Assembly (NCBI RefSeq): GCF_040605455.1
Contig: NZ_JBEXCV010000025.1
Location: forward strand, 10,737-74,736
DNA: 64,000 nt
Origin: Embleya sp040605455
GTDB lineage: Bacteria; Actinomycetota; Actinomycetes; Streptomycetales; Streptomycetaceae
Direction: 5' to 3'
The notes beneath the pieces were generated by a model, which had not been told where the DNA came from, ran no database searches, and saw only the letters and a list, made by a program, of their open reading frames with translations. Every line of letters starts with the position of its first letter. Position 1 is the first letter of the stretch. Shown one piece after another: positions 44,354 through 53,800 of the stretch. Position numbers and translations under genes: made by a program.

Positions 44354-44687
44354 TTGGTCCTCCCCGGCCGGGTGGGCAGGCCGGCACCCACCGGCGGGGC
44401 GACGCTGCCCGGGACGTTGGCGGATTCGACACCCGGAACCCGATCGCGACTCCGGGTGACGAAGCCCGCTCGTACCGCATCATGCTCCGGCCGATCAGGG
44501 AAAGGCCAGACGCCCGGGACAGCGGATTCGACCGAAATGTGACGCCCTATCACATGCCCTGCGCAGGCTGCGGAACTGCCCCGGTCCAGGCCATCGGCAA
44601 GCCTTGACGAAGTTCAGACACAACCCGCTGAAATTCGTCACGACCCAGGGGGTTCGCCGGCGCCGCAAATCGCGTACCTTATCAGCC
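44354..44687. other. Intergenic, no gene seen
   Basis: Probable promoter for the DUF6643 gene near its right end (less GC-rich, TACCTTAT about 10 bases before the ATG). Nothing else recognised. Confidence 0.5.
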
Positions 44688-45224
44688 ATGACCTCGGCTC
44701 GCGCCTATGACGGCGGCATCTACTCGTCGTATTCGGAGACCCCGATCTACGACCGGCTCGTAGCCGAACGGGGTCGTCCGGAGATCGGCCCCCTAAACCT
44801 CCCCGTACCGGACTTCGCCATGCACCCGCTCTTCGGCGAACGACCGGCGCTCCCGGCCCTCCCCGCCCTGCCGTCCTCGTACTCGTCGCCCGCCCCGGCA
44901 TACGGGTCCACGTACGGCTCGTCCGCCCCGGGCTACGGCTACAACGCGCCTGCCCCGATGCAGTCGCTGCCCGCTCCGCTGCCGGTTCCGGCGCAGTACG
45001 GCGGCGGCTCCCCGCAGTACGGAGGCGGCCAGTACAACAACGCGCCCATGTCCGGGTACGCGTCGATGGCCCCGGCCGCGCCGCAGGCACCCCAGCAGGC
45101 CGTGCACCAGGCACCGCAGCCCGGCGCCGGGCAGTACGCCGCGCAGTACGTACAGCCGCCGCAGGTACCGACACCGCGCGTGCCGAACATGGGCGAGCCG
45201 GGCCAGTTCCCGCCTCGCTACTGA
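44688..45224 (+). CDS. DUF6643-like Pro/Tyr-rich protein
   Basis: A 178-residue protein opening MTSARAYDGGIYSSYSETPI then YDRLVAERGRPEIGPLNLPV, as in the DUF6643 proteins of streptomycetes, followed by a disordered Pro/Gln/Tyr/Gly-rich tail with QYGGG repeats. No signal peptide or membrane segment. Function unknown. TACCTTAT lies about 10 bases upstream and there is no ribosome site, so the transcript may be leaderless. Confidence 0.7.
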   Translation: MTSARAYDGGIYSSYSETPIYDRLVAERGRPEIGPLNLPVPDFAMHPLFGERPALPALPALPSSYSSPAPAYGSTYGSSAPGYGYNAPAPMQSLPAPLPVPAQYGGGSPQYGGGQYNNAPMSGYASMAPAAPQAPQQAVHQAPQPGAGQYAAQYVQPPQVPTPRVPNMGEPGQFPPRY

Positions 45225-45375
45225 TCTCGCGCAGCCGTACGCCACCCCACGCGCCGCGCGCACGAGTCGAGTACCGAGTCGCACCACCCGCACGCAGTGC
45301 GGCAATGTCCCGAGCAGGACGGCGTCGCACCGATCCCCCGTCGGCTTCCCCGGGCCGGCGTGAAACAGTGAAGGC

Positions 45376-46188
45376 ATGCGCCACCTCGCTTCCTTGCACA
45401 TGTATCCGATCAAGTCCGCACGCGGAATAGACCTCTCCGAGGCCGTGGTCGAACCGTGGGGCCTTGCCGGCGACCGACGCTGGATGCTCGTGGACGAGGC
45501 CGGACGGTTCCTCAGTCAGCGCAAGCAGCCGTTGCTGGCGACCGTGACGGTACGTCAAGAGACGAACGGGCGACTGACCGTGCGGACGCCCTCGATGGAC
45601 GAACTGTGGGTCGAGCCGACTGCCGACACACGGCTCGTCCCGGTGACCGTGTGGAACGACGAATTCGAGGCCGCCCTGGGCCCGGACGACGCGCACGCGT
45701 GGTTCGGAAAGCTGCTGGGCTTCGACGTCCGACTGGTACATCTCGACGACCCGACTCGACGAACGCCGGATCAGCGATACGCGGATGCGTCCGATCGGGT
45801 GAGCTTCGCGGACGGATTTCCGCTGTTGCTGACGACGACGGGTTCACTCGAATCATTGAACGCCGTCATGGATTCTCCACTGCCGATGAACCGTTTCCGC
45901 CCCAACGTCGTCATCGACGAGCCCGAGGGCTGGGCCGAGGATCGCTGGCGCCGAGTCCGCATCGGCGACGCCATCTTCCGCGTCGTCAAGCCGTGTTCGC
46001 GCTGCGTGATCACGACAACCGACCAACGGAGCGGCGAACGAGGCGCCGAGCCGCTCAGGGCCCTCGGCAAACACCGCCGATTCGGCAAGAAGCTGATCTT
46101 CGGCCAGAACCTGATCCCCGAACTCCCCTCGAACGGCACGGGCGTCCTCCGGGTAGGCGACCCCTTCGAGGTCCTCGAAACCACCTGA
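45376..46188 (+). CDS. MOSC domain protein
   Basis: A 270-residue protein with an N-terminal MOSC beta-barrel (LHMYPIKSARGIDLSEAVVE, GDRRWMLVDEAGRFLSQRKQ) and a C-terminal MOSC domain with FRPNVVIDEPEGWAEDRW and the cofactor-binding cysteine region VKPCSRCVITTTDQRSGE. Related to YcbX and mitochondrial mARC, which use molybdenum cofactor to reduce N-hydroxylated compounds. Stand-alone gene. Confidence 0.9.
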   Translation: MRHLASLHMYPIKSARGIDLSEAVVEPWGLAGDRRWMLVDEAGRFLSQRKQPLLATVTVRQETNGRLTVRTPSMDELWVEPTADTRLVPVTVWNDEFEAALGPDDAHAWFGKLLGFDVRLVHLDDPTRRTPDQRYADASDRVSFADGFPLLLTTTGSLESLNAVMDSPLPMNRFRPNVVIDEPEGWAEDRWRRVRIGDAIFRVVKPCSRCVITTTDQRSGERGAEPLRALGKHRRFGKKLIFGQNLIPELPSNGTGVLRVGDPFEVLETT

Positions 46189-47584
46189 CCGACCGACCAA
46201 CCGACGCCCCCACCACCGGCGGCCGTCCCGAACCGCTACCGACGCACCTCCACATGCAACGGGCGGCTTCGCAGTCGTGCGATCCGTACGACGCGGCAAA
46301 GCCATCCGTTGAGTTGGATCGTTCGCCACACGAAACCGGAACGACCGTACGTAGACCGGGGTCGGTCCGTCGGCCCACGAAGCTGCCGATGGAGCTGGGC
46401 CGTTCGGCGTGCTCGGACGGGCACGGCCGTACGGCGAAGCCATCCGTGGGCGCTGGAAACCATCGGCGGAGGCGGCCCTTCCGGGGCCGCCGAACCAGGA
46501 CGACCACATGGCCGGCCGATGCCTCAACGCGCGAAGTCGCCCGCGTCATCGAGCCGTTCGTCGAGAGGTCGGCCGCGTGGTCGTTCGACCGGAAGCACCC
46601 CGGACCGGCACGGCAGGCCAGGCTGAGGCGCCTCGGGCTCGGCATACCGAGCTGCGGCCGGCGCGGATCCCGCACGCCGTCACTCGCCCACGCCCGACCG
46701 TCACACCCGATCCGGCACCGCCGCATCCGCACCTGGCGCTTGCCCACTCGGCACGGACCGGGCCCCCGATCGCGGCGGGATCTGCGGCCGTTGGTCCAGT
46801 TGTTGGGCGTGCGGTGACTGAGCAGGTCGTGGGCTTCCTCTGCCCACGGACCAGCGGGCAACGGGCGGGCGAGCGGATGGGCCGGCGCGCGGGCCAACGG
46901 GCCGGCGGACCGACGAGCGGACGAGCGGACGGGCGCCTGGCCGACGGGCGCGCCGATGGCGGTCGAGCGGCGGGCGGGCGGTGACCGGATGGCGAGCGTT
47001 GGGCGTGTCCGTGGGATGGCGGCCGGCCGGCGACTGACAGCGGAGGAGCGGGCCGAGGAGTAGGCCGCGATCGAGTGGCGGCGGACCGAGGTGGGCATCT
47101 CACACCGATGGGGAGACCGCAGACCGCAGACAGCCGGGCGGCCGACGAGCATACGGACGACGGGCGGACCGCCGTATGGGCGGCAGTCGGATGGTGAACC
47201 TGGTGGACCGGACGGATTGGCACCCGGCCGGCGGCCGATCGGCCCGACCGACACCTGGGCAATGAGTACGCGGACACTCGGAACACGTACCGACAGTGAC
47301 GAGCCAACCAGGCCGCACCCGAAAAAGTCGAACCCCGTGAGCCTGGCCGGCCCGCAGGTCCGCAGGCCCGCGGACGGAGTCGGCGTCCCGTCGCCTGTCG
47401 GGGGTCTCGGGGCCGCACGTGCGCAAAGGCGTTACGAGCGGCCGCTTGGCGCACGGGCTGTCACTCACGTGGGTGATATGTCCCGCGCGCCCCGATCCGG
47501 TGCCGCTCGGCGCCCGGCACGCTGATGCCCCCACTACCTCGGACCGTCCGGCACGTTCCTGCCGGGTGAGGGGACAACGACATC
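46189..47584. other. 1.4-kb stretch without a recognisable gene
   Basis: Open frames exist on both strands but read as Arg/Gly/Pro-rich noise with no family sequence or ribosome sites. AAGCCATCCGT occurs twice (near 46303 and 46438) inside loosely similar segments; 46840-46985 is rich in GGGCGG and GGACG words. The msiK promoter should lie in its last 150 bases. Confidence 0.5.
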
Positions 47585-48682
47585 ATGGCTACCGTCACCT
47601 TCGACCGGGCCACCCGCCGGTACACCAAGGGCGACAAGCCCGCCGTCGACCAACTTTCACTCGACATCGGCGACGGGGAATTCCTGGTACTGGTCGGCCC
47701 GTCCGGATCCGGCAAGAGCACCGCTCTGCGCATGCTCGCCGGTCTGGAGGACGTGAACTCCGGCACGATCCGCATCGGTGACCGCGACGTCACGAACCTT
47801 GAGCCCAAAGAACGCGACATCGCGATGGTGTTCCAGAACTACGCGCTCTATCCGCACATGACGGTGGCCGAGAACATGGCCTTCGCACTCAAGATCGCGC
47901 ACCAATCGAAGGGCGAGATCACCCGCCGAGTCACCGAGGCAGCAAAAATCCTCGACCTGACCGAATTCCTCGATCGCAAACCGAAGGCCCTCTCCGGCGG
48001 TCAACGTCAGCGCGTTGCAATGGGTCGCGCAATCGTCCGCGAGCCCCGCGTATTCCTGATGGACGAGCCACTCTCCAACCTCGACGCCAAACTCCGTGTC
48101 CAGACCCGCATCCAAATCGCCGGGCTACAGCGGCGGTTGGGGACGACGACGGTCTATGTGACGCACGATCAGGTCGAGGCGATGACCATGGGCGACCGCG
48201 TCGCCGTACTCAAGGACGGCATCCTCCAGCAGGTCGCCACCCCGCGCCAGATGTACGAGCGGCCGATCAACGTATTCGTCGCCGGCTTCATCGGCTCACC
48301 GTCGATGAACCTGATCGACACGGAACTGACAGGGGACGGCATCCGCTTCGGCGACGTCCTGGTCCCACTCACCCGCGACGCGCACGAGACCACCCGAGCG
48401 GAGAACGCGGACCGGATCACGGTCGGCATCCGCCCCGAGCATCTGGAGGTCACGTCCGGCACGGATGCACGCGGGCTGGCCATCACGGTGGACGTGGTCG
48501 AGGAACTCGGCTCCGACGCCTACGTGTACGGCACCGCCCGGGTCGGGGATACACCCACCACCCTGGTCGTCCGCGTCGCCGGGAGCCGTGTCCCCCGCAA
48601 GGGCGATACCTTGCATCTCACGCCGCGCCCCGACGAGATCCACAAGTTTTCGACGTCCACCGGCGAACGCCTGGCCGACTGA
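47585..48682 (+). CDS. msiK: Sugar ABC transporter ATP-binding protein (MsiK/UgpC type)
   Basis: A 365-residue ATPase that, in streptomycetes, energises many carbohydrate ABC importers. Walker A GPSGSGKST near residue 38, Q-loop MVFQNYALYPHMTVAENM, signature LSGGQRQRVAMGRAI, Walker B VFLMDEPLSNLDAKLR, and H-loop VYVTHDQVEAMTMGDRV; then the regulatory OB-fold domain (about 240-365) with TVGIRPEHLEV. No permease or binding-protein genes adjoin it, as expected for the shared ATPase. AGGGGA precedes the ATG. Confidence 0.92.
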   Translation: MATVTFDRATRRYTKGDKPAVDQLSLDIGDGEFLVLVGPSGSGKSTALRMLAGLEDVNSGTIRIGDRDVTNLEPKERDIAMVFQNYALYPHMTVAENMAFALKIAHQSKGEITRRVTEAAKILDLTEFLDRKPKALSGGQRQRVAMGRAIVREPRVFLMDEPLSNLDAKLRVQTRIQIAGLQRRLGTTTVYVTHDQVEAMTMGDRVAVLKDGILQQVATPRQMYERPINVFVAGFIGSPSMNLIDTELTGDGIRFGDVLVPLTRDAHETTRAENADRITVGIRPEHLEVTSGTDARGLAITVDVVEELGSDAYVYGTARVGDTPTTLVVRVAGSRVPRKGDTLHLTPRPDEIHKFSTSTGERLAD

Positions 48683-49416
48683 CGACCCAACACGCTCCCG
48701 GGTCCGCCTCCCCCAGCGCCCGAAGACCTGCGCTGTCACCCATAGGGGCAATCTGACGACGCCCACGCACACGCCCCAACGCACCACCGCTGCCCGCCAA
48801 ACCGAGAGCACCGCTCTCGCGGGCTTGATCCCGACTCGGTCTCGGCTCAAAGCCAGATCCGGACTCGACCCGATCTCGGACCGGCCGAGACCCACCCAGC
48901 CCGCCCACCGAGAGCACTGCTCTCCGTCGCTGCGCCGCGCCCACCAGATATCGCCACATCTCGGCGCCTTAAGACACCGAGAGCACTGCTCTCGCGGGAT
49001 TCCGGGCAGAAGTACCGTCCTGCACTCGAAGAGCAGTGCTCTCGCCCTCGGTCGGACGCCACCCAAATCGGCCCCCGCTCGCGAGAGCACCGCTCTCGAT
49101 ATCCGGCGTCGCCAGACCAATTGCCACGCCCGCGCAGCCGCGCACCCGTCCCCCGCCCCCGCCCCCGTCCCCGCCCGCAGCCGCAGCCCCACGTACCGGC
49201 GGACTTCGCGCGGCATCGCGAACTACAGCCGCCCGTCCGGCCTCTACGCGGCGTCACTTCACGCGTCGCCTCCCATTCCGTGCCCACGCATCACCCGCAC
49301 CCGCCTCCCGGCCAAGCGTCGCCCGCCTGCCTGCCGCGCTGCCCCACCTGCAGCCGGCGCAACGACCGTGCGATTGACTGTGGTGCGAGAACGGAGCACA
49401 GGGGGTTCAGACACCG
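48683..49416. other. Non-coding gap carrying five palindromes
   Basis: No gene seen. Holds the first cluster of the GAGAGC-N3-GCTCTC palindrome (48803-49098) and a Pro-like CCCCCGCCC run near 49145. The start of the SUKH-like gene follows. Confidence 0.6.
48803..49098. repeat. Palindrome cluster A (5 copies, non-coding)
   Basis: Seventeen-base units at 48803, 48909, 48978, 49028 and 49082. Consensus CGAGAGC-N3-GCTCTCG with spacers ACC, ACT, ACT, AGT, ACC. Three copies are perfect; 48909 differs at the last base and 49028 at the first two. Spacings are 106, 69, 50 and 54 bp, with no reading frame. The copy at 49082 continues GATATCCGG, much like the copy at 53305 in cluster B (GCTATCCGG without the shared G), so similarity extends past the core. 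Confidence 0.9.
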
Positions 49417-50007
49417 ATGACGACAGCCAACCAAACGCCTCGGGTCCCGGATGCCGCATGGCTGGAAGCCCGGTTCGGCAGCGGTTCGCTCTGGCGGCCG
49501 AAGGAAGCCGACCTTCCCGAGGAACTGACCGACCGCGAGACTCGCAACTTCTTGACCACCACCGGCTTTCCCGCCGTCGCGATCGACCTCGTCGAGTTCG
49601 ACTCCACGCACCTACGGGACGCCGACGAGCCGTACCTGTTCGACGCCGACGAACTGTACGGGCGCCGCTACCCCGACGACGACTCGCCGCCCGAGAACTT
49701 CTGCTTCACGATAGGCATCCACTTCGACCAGCAGTTGATGCTCGACACCGACCTCGGCCAGATCAACCACTACGATCCCTCCGGCTGGGACCACGGCGAC
49801 GGCGACAAAGGCGTTGCCACCTCCTCGTTGCCGACGCTGGCCGTGCTCTTGGGCCTGGTCCTCGAACGGCGCGACGCCCTGGAAACCGACGACGACGGGA
49901 TCCGTCACGCGGCAATCGCCGAACTCCGCGTACACATGGCCGCGATCGAACCCGAGGTGGATAACTCCCCGTTCTGGGACAGTGTGTTCGAGCACCTTGC
50001 GGCCTGA
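49417..50007 (+). CDS. SUKH-4-like immunity protein
   Basis: A 196-residue acidic cytosolic protein. PDAAWLEARFGSGSLWRPKE, LPEELTDRETRNFLTTTGFP and FCFTIGIHFDQQLMLDTDLG, followed by ATSSLPTLAVLLGLVLERRD, match the layout of the SUKH-4 branch of the SMI1/KNR4 superfamily. These proteins usually neutralise contact-dependent or polymorphic toxins. No toxin gene adjoins it, so it may be an orphan immunity gene. It lies between the two palindrome clusters. Confidence 0.65.
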   Translation: MTTANQTPRVPDAAWLEARFGSGSLWRPKEADLPEELTDRETRNFLTTTGFPAVAIDLVEFDSTHLRDADEPYLFDADELYGRRYPDDDSPPENFCFTIGIHFDQQLMLDTDLGQINHYDPSGWDHGDGDKGVATSSLPTLAVLLGLVLERRDALETDDDGIRHAAIAELRVHMAAIEPEVDNSPFWDSVFEHLAA

Positions 50008-50827
50008 CATCCACGGCAACCGCCGAGATATCACGGCGTCGACTCCCGAAGAACGCGTCGATGCCGCCAAGCGGACGGACTCGGGCGGGCTTACCCCGGA
50101 CCGGACTCTGCACGAAGGTCCACGGGTCGTGGCAGGTGTGAACGGCGGCGATGCCCACAGTCGTCCCTTGAACGCAGGCGTGTGCCTCCCGTGAGAACGA
50201 ACGGCCACAAGGGCTCGACGCAAGCAACATGGCGCCGCCCGACGGGGCTACCCATCCGCCCAACCCCGAGTCGAACAGTTGGGCCGCGCTCGACAGCCGA
50301 TCGAGCCTTTCACCAAGCGGTCGTTCGCCGAGTACACGGGTTCAAGCATCGTGTTGCGAACGGCGTACCCGCACCGCGCCGAACCCCCGCACACCATCTC
50401 AATCTCAGCGGCAACCGCAACCGGCCGGGATCGAAGCGCGGGAAAGGCGGGCCCCGCGGCGGCGCCGGTCACGCTCGATGGTGGCAGTCGGGCCTGCTGT
50501 CACCCAACCGGCGGCCGGGAAACGGAACTCGGCAGCGGGCCCAATCCACGGGCGGCCGGGGCCATCGCGCCGGCTGGAGATCCCTGCCGCCCCCAGGGGG
50601 CGGCCATCCCGCAGGCGTACGACAAGTCAAGTCCCGCCCAAAGCCGACAGCTGCCGGCGAACAACGGCCCGACACGGACGCCCACGCACCTGGCGCAACA
50701 ACACCCCAGGCAGGCACCAGAAAGTCGTGCCGAACCGGCACCGGGCGTCCTTCCCACCGAACTTCGGGCCGAAGCCGCGTCCGAGCCGGCGCTACGGCGG
50801 CCTCAAACGCGGCGTCCGGACCTCGGC
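50008..50827. other. Intergenic, no gene seen
   Basis: About 820 bp without a supported gene. Open frames on both strands lack ribosome sites and family resemblance. Contains no copy of the palindrome. Confidence 0.5.
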
Positions 50828-53800
50828 TCAGTTCATCGCCTCGCGCATTGCCTGCTGGAGGTGGGTGGTTCGCCGGCGGGTCGGGTCGGCGGCAACCGCG
50901 GTGGCCAGGGCCGGGCCCGCTGCGTGGACGATCGAGACGTGGTGTTCGCCTCGGGTGACAAGCGTGTACATCAGGGCTCGGGTGTAGGCATCGGCGCCTT
51001 CGGAGGGGAGTACGACCACCGCTCCCGGGCGGCGGATGCCCAGGGATTGACGAGCCGTCAAGGCCCAGCCATGGCGCAGCTCAGCCCGGTGGATCGCTTC
51101 GGGGGCAGCGGCGCCGAAGGCCACCACGACTCGGCCGTCCGGGAGGGCGTCGCGAACAACTCCTTGAACCACACCGCTACTTGGGTCGGGCGTGGCCCGA
51201 ATGACGCGGTCGCCGACGTCGATCGCTGCGGTCCCGCCGTGGTCTCGCCGAGCGGAACTCCCGTCTTCGGGGCCTGATTCGGGGCTCGGATTGAGCCTTG
51301 CCTTGAGCGCGACGTTCAGCGCGGTCGCACCGGCGGGGCCGGTGGCGAGGGGAGCTACCACCAGCACGTCCCGGGCCGCGATGCCGATCGCACGCGGAAT
51401 CGAGTCGGCGACCAGTTGGGCACATCGGTGGGCGGCCTCCTCCCCGGTGCGGGCCGGGATCAGTACGGCACGGCGTTCCGGGTCCTGGATCGGGGGCAGC
51501 CGACCGTCACGAATCCCGTCGGCAAGTGCCTCCAGCGGGCCTTCGGGGACGGTCGGAGCGACCAGGGCGCGGATCGTACCGGTGGCCGCGAGATCGGTGA
51601 ACACCCGTCCCGGTCCGGTCGATTCGAGGCCGGCTGGATCGCCGACGAGGAGGAGCCTGGCGCCGTCCGGTACTGCCTCGAAGATTGCGGCGGCAGCGGT
51701 GACGTCGAGGAGTGTCGCGTCGGTGACCACGAGGAGGTCGAGTTCGAGGGTGCCGTCCGGGCCGCGCTCCATCGCGGCGAGTTCCCGGAGTCCGACCGTG
51801 CCCGCACCGAGCCGGTCCCGGCCGTCGATGGTCGGCGCGACAACGGCTACGCGCAGGCCGGCCTCTCCGGCGTGCGCGGCGACGGTCAGGACTGCGGCCG
51901 GGGGTTCCTCGCCGGGGCCGGCGGCGTACAGCAGGACTCCGTTGGTGCTCAGCGCACGATCGAGCTTGGTGTCGCCGGTCTCCGGCCATGGTTCGACCGT
52001 CGACAGCAGCCGAACGACTGCTTCGGCAATGGCCTCCTCGGCGAGGGCATAGTCGTCGAGGGCGAGCAGGACACCGCCGACGGCGGCGAGTTCGTCGGGT
52101 TCTTCGACTTCGTCCTCGAAATCCGCCTCGAAGTCGTGGTCGGATTCCCCGACTTCGTCGACATCGCCGTTGTCCTCACTTGGTCCGGCCGGCGCGGCGG
52201 CGAAGGCCATCACGCAGCCCTCGGCGAGTATGGCCCGAAGCGCCGTGTCCGGATCACTCACCTCGAAGTGCGCGAGCGCGGCCCGCGCGGCATCGGCCTC
52301 GATCGCGGTATCACCCTGCCGGGCGGCCCGTCGCAGCAACCACAACACGATCGCGCGCACCCGTCGTCGGTCGTCGGCGGTCCAGCCGGCGCCGAGTGCT
52401 CCGCGTGCGAGCAGGTCGGCCTGTTGGGGTGCGATCCCGGGTACCGCGAGTAGCGTCCAGGGGTCTGCGGCCAACAGTTCCGCGGCCTCGCTTCCCAGGG
52501 CGGTGGCTACCTGAGGGGCCATGCGCTCGGGGGCGCCGGCGGCGGTCAGGAGCCGGGCGACATCCGCGACTACGGCGGCGAAGGGCCGCCGGGGCTGGTC
52601 GGGTGGCGTGGCTGACGGTACCGCGGACATCGCGGGCGTGGCCGGCGATACTTCCAGGCCGGGCCCCGTCCAACCGCCGCCGCCGGTCCCGGTGCCAATC
52701 CGCGGCGAAATCGGCGAACCCGGTGTGGCAGCGGCGTTGTCCGAGGCTGGGCCGACATGCGACTGCGCCCGGCCCGCGGCTTGACGCCGCTCTCCATTGA
52801 GAGCACCGCTCTCACTTTCCGCACCAGGCTCGGCATCGCGAGGAAGCACACCGCCGAGAGCACCGCTCTCGACATCCCGATCCGAGGACGTACCGGCGGC
52901 GATCGAGTCGACGCGCGCACCGCTCTCGCCAGCCACACCCTCCGACGTTGGCTCGGTGCCGGGCGAGACATCGAGAGCACCGCTCGCCGGATTTCGATTC
53001 GGCGACGTGCCGGCGGCCATCGAATCGGCGAGAGCACCGCTCTCGTTTGGCGCGCCCTCCGGCGTTGAGGCCGTCCCCGACGGGGCATCGAGAGCACTGC
53101 TCTCGACGTTCGGTTCAACTGATTCGTCTGCCCGATTCCGATCGGCGAGAGCAGTGCTCTCGGTTTCCGCGTGCGGCGCGCTGCCACCCGTCGTCGCCGC
53201 CGCCGAACTGGCGAGAGCAGGGCTCTCGGCATCCTGATTCGGCACTGCCTCGGATTCGGCGTCGCCGATTGCAGGCGACGTTGGGTTCGCGACCTCGGGA
53301 GCATCGAGAGCAGTGCTCTCGCTATCCGGATTCGGCGTTCCGAACGATTCGGTGTCGCTTGCCGAAGTCGACGTGGGGGTCGCGACGTCCTCAGTGGCGA
53401 GAGCACTGCTCTCGACACCCGGACCTGGTGCCGCAACCGACACGCCCTCTGCGTCTGCGGCCGATGTTGGGTCCGCGTCACCCGACGTGGCGAGAGCGGT
53501 GCTCTCGTTGGCTGCGCTTGGTGGCAGCTCGATGTCGAGTACGGGTCGGGAAGCGAGAGCGGCGCTCTCCTCGTGGGGCTCCGACTCGTGGGCGGCCGAG
53601 GCCTGGTTGGCCTCCCCCCGAGTGGCAGCTTCGGCGGCAAGGGCTGCCGCCGCTGCGGCTTCGGCGGCCTCGGCAGCCAGAGCCGTACGTCTGCGGGCAC
53701 GCTCGGCGCCGTCGGGGCGAGGGGCGTCGATGTGGGCTACGCCGCCGACGACTGTCGGGGCTTCGCCACGCTCCAATCTCGCAAGTTGGTCGCGCAGGAG

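Noticed and set aside
41885..44542. 885-codon plus-strand ORF
   Set aside because: Its first part is antisense to clear ADP-ribosylglycohydrolase sequence and it has no family resemblance or ribosome site. Its GC-rich third positions are reported as a finding, not as a gene.
46055..47254. 399-codon minus-strand ORF
   Set aside because: Arg/Pro/Ser-rich noise, overlapping the MOSC gene antisense.
48803..49098. Ordinary TetR-type operators
   Set aside because: The palindrome resembles TetR sites, but no TetR gene is nearby and five copies in a gap plus twelve in a gene is far more than an operator needs. Kept only as a possible origin.
52798..53570. CRISPR array
   Set aside because: Repeats are only 17 bp with a variable centre, spacings are uneven multiples of 3 inside an open reading frame, spacers resemble each other, and there are no cas genes.
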